Assembly: GCA_003154055.1 (NCBI GenBank)
Contig: PMCH01000006.1
Location: 14,680-20,903 of the forward strand
DNA length: 6,224 bases
Reading direction: 5' to 3'
Origin: Acidobacteriaceae bacterium
GTDB taxonomy: Bacteria > Acidobacteriota > Terriglobia > Terriglobales > Acidobacteriaceae
Part shown: piece by piece, positions 1-5,040 of the stretch
How positions within the stretch are numbered: position 1 is the first letter of the stretch
Layout of the letters: every line of letters starts with the position of its first letter
Position numbers and translations under genes: made by a program
Notes under the pieces: model-generated
Databases searched by the model: none
Told to the model about the DNA's origin: nothing
The model's input: the letters and a program-made list of their open reading frames with translations, nothing else

Positions 1-846
1 CAATTCAAAACCTATTTTGGTGGGAAAGGCGCAAACCAGGCGGTAGCGGTTGGCAAACTCGGGTATCCCGTAACGATGCTCGGCAAAGTGGGCAACGATT
101 CGTTCGGCTTGCAGTTGCGAGCAGCGCTGAGCGACGCGGGAGTGGACGCGAGTTTGGTGGAAACCGCAGCTTGCTCCTCCGGGGTGGCGGTGATCTCCAC
201 CACTCTCCAGGGCGAAAACAGCATTATTGTGATTCCCGGCGCCAACGGGGAAATCACCTGCGATGACCTCGACCGCCGCCGCAGCGTGATCGAGGCGGCC
301 GGGATGGTGCTCACGCAACTGGAAATTCCTCTGCCTGTGATTGAGCGCCTGGCCGAGATTACCAGTGCCGCGGGAGTTCCCTTGATGCTCGATCCCGCGC
401 CCGCTCGGCCCCTCTCCGACCGCTTATTGCGAAACGTGGACTGGATTACTCCCAACGAATCCGAAACCCGGCTGTTGCTGAACATGGGCGGCAGCGACCT
501 TGGGCCGAAGGATGCGACTCGCGCCGCTCAAGCATTGCTCGACCGCGGGGCAAGAAATGTTGTTCTCAAGATGGGGGAACGCGGGGCTTTTTTGGCAGAG
601 TCAAACGGAAAGAGCACCTTCATCCCCGCCTATGCGGTGAAGGCGGTCGACACAACAGCAGCGGGGGATGCATTCAATGGAGCTTTTGCTGTCGGTTTGA
701 TGCTCGGAAAAAGCTCCGAGGAAAGTGCGCGCTTTGGGTCGGCGGTCGCGGCCATCTCGGTGACCCGTCACGGCGCACAACCTTCGATGCCCACCGCCCA
801 GGAGGTCGAGCGCTTCATCGAAGGACAGGCAGTGACGCGATTCTGA
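1..846 (+). CDS. rbsK: Ribokinase (PfkB family), 5' end cut off by the window
   Basis: This cytosolic sugar kinase is predicted to convert D-ribose and ATP to ribose 5-phosphate. The frame is open from base 1, so the true start and about 30 N-terminal residues lie upstream; 281 residues are visible, against about 309 in E. coli RbsK. Visible residues 7-16 (GGKGANQAVA) are the first PfkB signature. LDPAPARPL lies near residue 130 and TPNESE near 150. The second signature, DTTAAGDAFNGAF, starts near 217; its Asp, encoded at 667-669, is the expected catalytic base. The C-terminal VTRHGAQPSMP resembles the ribokinase tail that forms part of the monovalent-cation site, which favours ribokinase over fructokinase or adenosine kinase. 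Substrate is inferred from family. The next gene is 113 bp downstream on the same strand. I see no broken frame or missing key residue. Confidence 0.93.
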   Translation, partial: QFKTYFGGKGANQAVAVGKLGYPVTMLGKVGNDSFGLQLRAALSDAGVDASLVETAACSSGVAVISTTLQGENSIIVIPGANGEITCDDLDRRRSVIEAAGMVLTQLEIPLPVIERLAEITSAAGVPLMLDPAPARPLSDRLLRNVDWITPNESETRLLLNMGGSDLGPKDATRAAQALLDRGARNVVLKMGERGAFLAESNGKSTFIPAYAVKAVDTTAAGDAFNGAFAVGLMLGKSSEESARFGSAVAAISVTRHGAQPSMPTAQEVERFIEGQAVTRF

Positions 847-859
847 GTCGCGAAAACTT

Positions 860-907
860 CTGAGGGCAGGCAAACTCTCTACTCTCGGCCTCAGAGCTCC
901 GCTCTGA
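860..907 (+). other. Two overlapping, mutually exclusive potential stem-loops between the ribokinase and GH13-like genes
   Basis: Bases 891-897 (TCAGAGC) and 901-907 (GCTCTGA) form a perfect 7 bp stem with a 3-base loop. Bases 859-865 (TCTGAGG) can instead pair perfectly with 889-895 (CCTCAGA) across a 23-base loop. Both stems use 891-895, so only one can form at a time. No run of T follows either stem, so a standard intrinsic terminator is not supported. The structures may mark the 3' end of the ribokinase transcript or an element in the leader of the next gene. I see no convincing promoter in this 113 bp gap. Confidence 0.35.
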
Positions 908-948
908 CTTCTGGCACTGGCACGGACAGGTCGCCGTTATTCAGGCTT

Positions 949-957
949 GGGGGAAGG
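949..957 (+). promoter_or_regulatory. Ribosome binding site of the GH13-like gene
   Basis: A purine-rich GGGGGAAGG run ends two bases before the ATG at 960. The usable Shine-Dalgarno core is probably the G-rich left part, which gives normal spacing. It supports the ATG at 960 as the start, which is also the start that leaves an intact export signal. Confidence 0.6.
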
Positions 958-959
958 CT

Positions 960-2474
960 ATGATCCGTTCAAAGGCTCTAGGTTTCATTCTGGCAACCCT
1001 CACCGCAGCGTGTAGCGCCCAGGTTGGCGGCGACGATCCGCAAGGCCGGCATCTGGTGCCACCGAGATGGTGGGAATCGGCGTCGGCGATCGTTCGCGTC
1101 TCAATCAACCCCGACACGGAGGGCAGTCAGGGCAAGCGGCCGCAGTTCCCCATCGATCCGGCAAAGGCAGGGCCGATTCTGGACGACTACAAGGCGCGCG
1201 GCGTATCCGCCATAGAAATCTTTGCTCCGTATCATGGCGGGCGCAGCTTCGGGGGCCTGGACTCGATCGACCGATTTAATCTCAATCCGAAAGTCGGCAC
1301 CATGGAAGACTTTCGCGCGCTGGTGCGGCTGATTCACAGCAAGGGCATGGCGGTGATCAGTTTCGACAACCTTGGCTATTCCAGTTCGGAGGCGCCGGAA
1401 TTCCTCAAAGCCGCCGATGACGTGCGCGCCGGCAGAGATACCGCGGAAGCTCGGCGGTTTCTTTGGGCCGACCGCGCCGACGCGCCCCCGCCCGCGCCCG
1501 ACTACGACAAATTTTTCATGGTCCGGCCGCGCCATCTTCCTGGTGGTTACGACCCAGTTAAAGGCGAGTTCTGGGAGTACAGCGAACGCGCCGGGAAGTA
1601 CTTCTGGACGAAGTGGGGGGGGCCCAATCTCTCCGGTAAATTCGTGCGGGTACCTCAATACAACTGGCGTAGCGAGGAATTCCAGCAGTATGCGGAACGG
1701 GTAGTCCGTTTCTGGATGGATACCGGCCTCGACGGGATGATCATCGACGCGGTGAATTGGTATGTCGGCCACACCTGGGAGCAAGACCGCCACCGTATCA
1801 CGGATGTGATCCGAAGCTACGGGAACGCTTACATGCAGCCAGAGGGCGGAGGAGCGTTTCACGAGGACCCGGTCGCATGGATTACCGAAGGCGGATGGAA
1901 CTCGGTCCAGGATTACGGCCTGGGGATCTTCTGGGAAAAGGACAGCCTGGTAGTGCAACAGGCCATCGACAGCGGCGATCCCCGTCCCATTGAACGCGCA
2001 CTGCTCGCCTATCACGATCGCGTGGTGGCTGGGGGTGGCGTAATGTACGTAGCGACCGAGGCTCATGCCCGATCCAAAGATCCCGAAAGGCAACGCCTGG
2101 CATGGGCTGTCTCTGCCTTGGCCGGCAACATGGTCGGCGTGAGCCCCGGCGGAGTCCTGGAGGATAAGGAAATTTGTCGGCTGCTTAACATGAAGGCAGC
2201 GCATCCGGCTTTCTACAACATCAGCACCAGGCGGCACATTCCAACCGGCGCCGACGACAAGCACTACGCATTCCTGCGCACTGCGAAGGATGGTTCGCAG
2301 CGCGTGCTCGTAGTGATGAACTTTCAGTCAACCCCTCAGACCGTCCAAGTGGATATGAGTGGAGTGGCTGGCGAAACGCTGGTTGACCCGACCAGTGGCG
2401 AGAGTCTGGTTCGACGGAACCCGTTTCCGGTGGAGTTGCCCGCGTATGGCTACCGCTTCTATCACGTGAAATAG
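960..2474 (+). CDS. Exported GH13-like (alpha-amylase fold) protein with incomplete catalytic motifs
   Basis: The 504-residue protein has the layout of a glycoside hydrolase family 13 enzyme. Residues 1-20 are an export signal (basic MIRSK, then a hydrophobic stretch); Cys18 after LTAA could be a weak lipobox, or signal peptidase I may cut nearby. Barrel landmarks run in order: GVSAIEIFAPYH at 81, the RFNLNPKVGTMEDFRALV block at 105-122, SFDNLGY (Asp136) at 134, PQYNW at 232, GLDGMIIDAVNW with candidate nucleophile Asp263, and WITEGGWN with candidate acid Glu310. A C-terminal beta-domain follows from about 435 (YAFLR, VLVVMNF). Oddly, the Arg two residues before the nucleophile is Ile261, the region I Asn-His is Tyr140-Ser141, and the NHD of region IV seems to be Ala368-His369-Ala370. 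It may be a sugar-binding or altered-mechanism relative. Fold is confident; substrate and activity are unknown. Confidence 0.85.
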   Translation: MIRSKALGFILATLTAACSAQVGGDDPQGRHLVPPRWWESASAIVRVSINPDTEGSQGKRPQFPIDPAKAGPILDDYKARGVSAIEIFAPYHGGRSFGGLDSIDRFNLNPKVGTMEDFRALVRLIHSKGMAVISFDNLGYSSSEAPEFLKAADDVRAGRDTAEARRFLWADRADAPPPAPDYDKFFMVRPRHLPGGYDPVKGEFWEYSERAGKYFWTKWGGPNLSGKFVRVPQYNWRSEEFQQYAERVVRFWMDTGLDGMIIDAVNWYVGHTWEQDRHRITDVIRSYGNAYMQPEGGGAFHEDPVAWITEGGWNSVQDYGLGIFWEKDSLVVQQAIDSGDPRPIERALLAYHDRVVAGGGVMYVATEAHARSKDPERQRLAWAVSALAGNMVGVSPGGVLEDKEICRLLNMKAAHPAFYNISTRRHIPTGADDKHYAFLRTAKDGSQRVLVVMNFQSTPQTVQVDMSGVAGETLVDPTSGESLVRRNPFPVELPAYGYRFYHVK

Positions 2475-2482
2475 ATGGCCTG

Positions 2483-2500
2483 ACGACTCGTTGGAGTCGT
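2483..2500 (+). other. Stem-loop just after the GH13-like gene
   Basis: ACGACTC (2483-2489) and GAGTCGT (2494-2500) form a perfect 7 bp stem with a GTTG loop, starting nine bases after the stop codon. A 10 bp perfect palindrome, CCACATGTGG (2503-2512), follows at once. There is no T run, so it is not a typical intrinsic terminator. It could stabilise the 3' end of the message, or the palindrome could bind a regulator ahead of the reductase gene. Confidence 0.4.
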
Positions 2501-2540
2501 ATCCACATGTGGAATCGGCAGAAGCTAACAAGGGAGCGTC

Positions 2541-2600
2541 ATGGAGACTTTGAACAGACGGCAGCCCGCAATCCTTGCGAAGGGTTTTCACCTTCAATAG
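2541..2600 (+). CDS. Possible 19-residue leader peptide before the reductase gene
   Basis: An ATG at 2541 is preceded by AGGGAG (2531-2536) at a four-base spacing, a good ribosome binding site. The frame reads METLNRRQPAILAKGFHLQ and stops at 2598-2600, 23 bases before the ATG of the aldo/keto reductase. Its NRRQ resembles the start of a twin-arginine signal, but no hydrophobic stretch follows and the frame differs from that of the reductase. It could be a short translated leader, a remnant of an earlier signal sequence, or chance. The evidence is only the start signal and position. Confidence 0.25.
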   Translation: METLNRRQPAILAKGFHLQ

Positions 2601-2608
2601 GATATTTC

Positions 2609-2616
2609 GAGGAGGG
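2609..2616 (+). promoter_or_regulatory. Strong ribosome binding site that fixes the aldo/keto reductase start
   Basis: GAGGAGGG lies seven bases before the ATG at 2624. The same frame is open upstream to an ATG at 2507, but those extra 39 residues look like non-coding sequence and would bury the twin-arginine signal. The site therefore decides the start in favour of 2624. Confidence 0.85.
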
Positions 2617-2623
2617 CTCACCT

Positions 2624-3556
2624 ATGGATCGTCGCGAGTTCCTTGGCGCCGCCGCGGCTTTGACGGCCACCGCGGCATACGGTTGGTCAACACCTTTGCC
2701 CCGCCGTCCCTACAAGAATGGAATTGAGCTGTCCATCATCGCGTTCGGCGGCATCGTTGTTTGTGGACTTCCGCAAGCGGACGCCTCGAAACGTGTCGCC
2801 GGAGCATGTGACCGAGGAGTGAACTACTTCGACTGCGCTCCTTCGTACTTCGACGGTGAAGCAGAAACCAAGCTCGGCGAAGCACTCAGGCCATATCGCA
2901 GCAAGATTTTCCTCGCAGAAAAGACAATGAATCGCGATGCGAAGGGTGCACGCGAGGAGTTGGAGCGCAGCTTGCAGCGTTTCCACACTGACCATGTGGA
3001 TCTCTATCAGTTTCATGCGGTCAGTTCTATGGAAGACGTCGATAAGATTCTCGCTCCCACCGGAGCTGCGGAAACTTTCTTGGCGGCGAAAAAGGAAGGA
3101 AAAGTCAGGCATCTCGGTTTCTCCGCACACAATGCACCGGCCGCTCTCCGGCTCATGGATGCGCTCGAATTGGATAGCGTTATGTTCCCGGTCAATGTGA
3201 ATGCCTGGGTGAACGGTGGCTTCGGTCCTCAAATCTTAAACAAGGCAAAGTCGAAGGGGATGGCGCGGCTGGCGTTGAAGTCTCTTGCATTTGGAAAGTG
3301 GCCAGCGGACCTGAAAGAAAGTGACCGCAAGTATCCGAAGTGTTGGTATCAGCCGATCGATGATCGAGAGATGGCTCGCCTGGCGCTTCGGTTCACTTTA
3401 AACCAGGAGGTCACCGCGGCGGTGCCACCTGGTGACGAGCGCATCTTTGATATGGCGCTGGAACTTGTATCGGCGCCGCTGCCGCAGCTGAGCGCGGAAG
3501 AACTGACGGGACTGAAGAAGAGCATCTCGGCTCGTGAGCCGGTGTTCCGAGCTTGA
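2624..3556 (+). CDS. Tat-exported aldo/keto reductase
   Basis: This 310-residue NAD(P)-dependent oxidoreductase is of the aldo/keto reductase superfamily, which interconverts carbonyls and alcohols, often on sugars. The N-terminus MDRREFLGAAAALTATAAYG is a twin-arginine signal (RR at 3-4, then FLG and an Ala-rich hydrophobic part), so the folded, cofactor-loaded protein should be sent across the membrane. The catalytic tetrad is complete: Asp70 and Tyr75 in NYFDCAPSYFDG, Lys100 in LAEKT, and His131 in YQFHAV. LGFSAHN at 164-170 and the C-terminal TAAVPPG are also typical. The length is normal for the barrel. It lies between an exported GH13-like gene and an exported GH130 gene, which suggests a sugar or glycoside substrate, but this is context only. 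How a nicotinamide cofactor would be recycled outside the cytoplasm is unclear. Confidence 0.9.
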   Translation: MDRREFLGAAAALTATAAYGWSTPLPRRPYKNGIELSIIAFGGIVVCGLPQADASKRVAGACDRGVNYFDCAPSYFDGEAETKLGEALRPYRSKIFLAEKTMNRDAKGAREELERSLQRFHTDHVDLYQFHAVSSMEDVDKILAPTGAAETFLAAKKEGKVRHLGFSAHNAPAALRLMDALELDSVMFPVNVNAWVNGGFGPQILNKAKSKGMARLALKSLAFGKWPADLKESDRKYPKCWYQPIDDREMARLALRFTLNQEVTAAVPPGDERIFDMALELVSAPLPQLSAEELTGLKKSISAREPVFRA

Positions 3557-3620
3557 TGCACTTGTTGGATGGTTCCCCGTGAATTCTAAGACTCTTACCA
3601 GTCCGTATTCTTGCCGCCGG

Positions 3621-4790
3621 ATGAACGTGGGGCCGCCCCGGGTTCGTACAGCTCGCCGCCTGGCAAGGTTGTTACTGTGCGCGGTCGCGCTGCGGCTGTT
3701 CGCGTTCACACCGCTCCCGGCGGGGAGTAAATCTGCGAGTTGGCTGCTGGGCCCCTTCGTCCGCCCCCATGATACGCAGCCGATTATTGCACCGAACAAG
3801 GATTCTCTTTTTCACTCACCGATTGCAGCGGCGGGGGCGGTTCGTTGGGAGTCCTTACACACCTTCAATCCAGCGGCAATCGTTCGCCTGGGAAACATTT
3901 ACGTGCTGTATCGGGCAGAAGACGACAGCGGGTCCATGAAGATTGGTGGGCACACCTCCCGCATCGGGCTTGCCGAAAGCGAGGACGGCATCCATTTCAA
4001 ACGAGATCTAGTTCCCGTCTTATTTCCGGCTGACGACGACCAGAAAAAAAGGGAATGGCCGGGCGGCTGCGAAGACCCGCGTATCGTCGAGGCTGAAGAT
4101 GGCACCTATATTCTTACCTACACGCAGTGGAACCATATGACGTTCGATGCAGCGATTGCCACCTCGAAAGACCTGCGGACATGGGTGAAGCATGGGCCCG
4201 CCTTCGTCAAGGCGCGCGGCGGCAAGTACCAGAACTTACGGTTCAAGTCATTGGGCATAGTCACTCGGTTGTTAGGTGACCGCTTGATCGCCGCGAAAAT
4301 CAACGGCAAGTACTGGATGTACTGGGGCGAAGGCGAAATTCATCTCGCGACTTCGCAAAACCTGGTGGATTGGGATCCGGTGGAAGATCAAGCTGGACGT
4401 CCCCGGGTTTTGTTGGCCAAGCGGCCCCATCGCTTCGACAGCCAGTTTCCTGAGGTTGGTCCGCCTCCTTTGCTCACTGCGCGCGGAATTATCTTGATTT
4501 ACAACGGCAAGAACGCCGCGAGTAAGGGCGACCGAAATCTGCCCGCAGAGACTTACTCAGTGGGGGAAGCGTTATTTTCTGCCAAAGATCCCGGGAAGCT
4601 ACTTGCTCGAACCAGTCAACCGGTCTTCAAGCCGGAGATGCCATTTGAAAAGTCCGGACAATATGTTGCGGGGACCACTTTTGCCGAAGGGCTGGTCTAC
4701 TTCAATCACCAATGGTTCCTGTATTACGGCAGCGCCGACTCATTCGTGGGGGTAGCGATGACCTCAAAGCTCCCCAAATCCGCGATCTAA
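3621..4790 (+). CDS. Exported GH130 beta-mannosidase, probably beta-1,2-specific hydrolase
   Basis: The 389-residue protein has the five-bladed propeller motifs of family GH130: FNPAAI (82-87), YRAEDDSG (97-104), GGCEDPR (148-154, candidate acid Asp152), FPEVGPP (276-282), YNGKN (294-298) and YYGSADSFVGVA (368-379). Residues 1-35 form a signal peptide with an Arg-rich start and LLLCAVALRLFAF core. Many GH130 phosphorylases have an MLHRP-type motif after INGKY that supplies basic residues to bind phosphate; here it reads MYWGEGE. Glu237, Glu278 and Lys209 keep the exact spacing of Glu227, Glu268 and Lys199 recalled for the Bacteroides beta-1,2-mannosidase BT3780. That favours inverting hydrolysis over phosphorolysis. 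Start choice: ATG 3621 is the only ATG before the conserved domain but has a poor ribosome site; GTG 3579, with GGATGG at 3567-3572, would add 14 residues before the signal. Family is sure; linkage is inferred. Confidence 0.88.
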   Translation: MNVGPPRVRTARRLARLLLCAVALRLFAFTPLPAGSKSASWLLGPFVRPHDTQPIIAPNKDSLFHSPIAAAGAVRWESLHTFNPAAIVRLGNIYVLYRAEDDSGSMKIGGHTSRIGLAESEDGIHFKRDLVPVLFPADDDQKKREWPGGCEDPRIVEAEDGTYILTYTQWNHMTFDAAIATSKDLRTWVKHGPAFVKARGGKYQNLRFKSLGIVTRLLGDRLIAAKINGKYWMYWGEGEIHLATSQNLVDWDPVEDQAGRPRVLLAKRPHRFDSQFPEVGPPPLLTARGIILIYNGKNAASKGDRNLPAETYSVGEALFSAKDPGKLLARTSQPVFKPEMPFEKSGQYVAGTTFAEGLVYFNHQWFLYYGSADSFVGVAMTSKLPKSAI

Positions 4791-5040
4791 CAATATGTAT
4801 CGGCGCGTGATACCACTGCCTTTGACGCAAGAGTCACACCGCGTGCCACTCGGATACCAGGCTTGGCGCAGCGGAGAACACTGAACTCGCATATGACGAT
4901 TGCCCGCCGATGGTGATTTTAGGGCCAGCACCTCGGTGCTGTTAGTGATACGCGTTGATTCTATAACTCCCCGGACCCTCAATGTGGATAAGGAATCGTG
5001 TTCCCTCCCGCACCGTTGTGGTCGAACCGGAACAATAGCA
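4791..5040. other. Convergent intergenic region
   Basis: These 250 bases separate the stop codons of two genes that point at each other, so they should hold the transcript ends of both rather than promoters. Open frames here are short, lack ribosome sites and show no recognisable protein. Besides the hairpin at 4926-4941 there is only a weak, mismatched stem at 4831-4851. I see no tRNA-like arm, T-rich terminator tail or mobile-element end. Confidence 0.5.
4926..4941. terminator. Perfect hairpin between convergent genes, possible bidirectional terminator
   Basis: CAGCAC (4926-4931) and GTGCTG (4936-4941) pair perfectly around a CTCG loop. The hairpin lies 135 bases past the GH130 stop and 99 bases past the alpha-galactosidase stop on the other strand. 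Position and symmetry fit a shared transcript end, but neither strand has a clear T run after the stem, so the call is weak. Confidence 0.35.

Noticed and set aside
1101..2264. 387-codon open frame on the minus strand opposite the GH13-like gene
   Set aside because: It lies wholly antisense to a protein with recognisable family motifs, has no domain of its own that I recognise, and long antisense frames are common in GC-rich genes.
2507..2623. 39-residue N-terminal extension of the reductase from an upstream ATG
   Set aside because: The strong ribosome site at 2609-2616 and the twin-arginine signal starting at 2624 show the true start; the extension has no coding character.
4044..4051. Seven-A run followed by G in the GH130 gene, similar to a slippery frameshift site
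   Set aside because: The AAAAAAG heptamer is not in the codon phase needed for a programmed -1 shift, and the GH130 motifs continue in the same frame on both sides.
4990..5040. GGTTCGACC on the minus strand, resembling a tRNA T-loop
   Set aside because: No matching T-stem, acceptor stem or anticodon arm can be formed around it.
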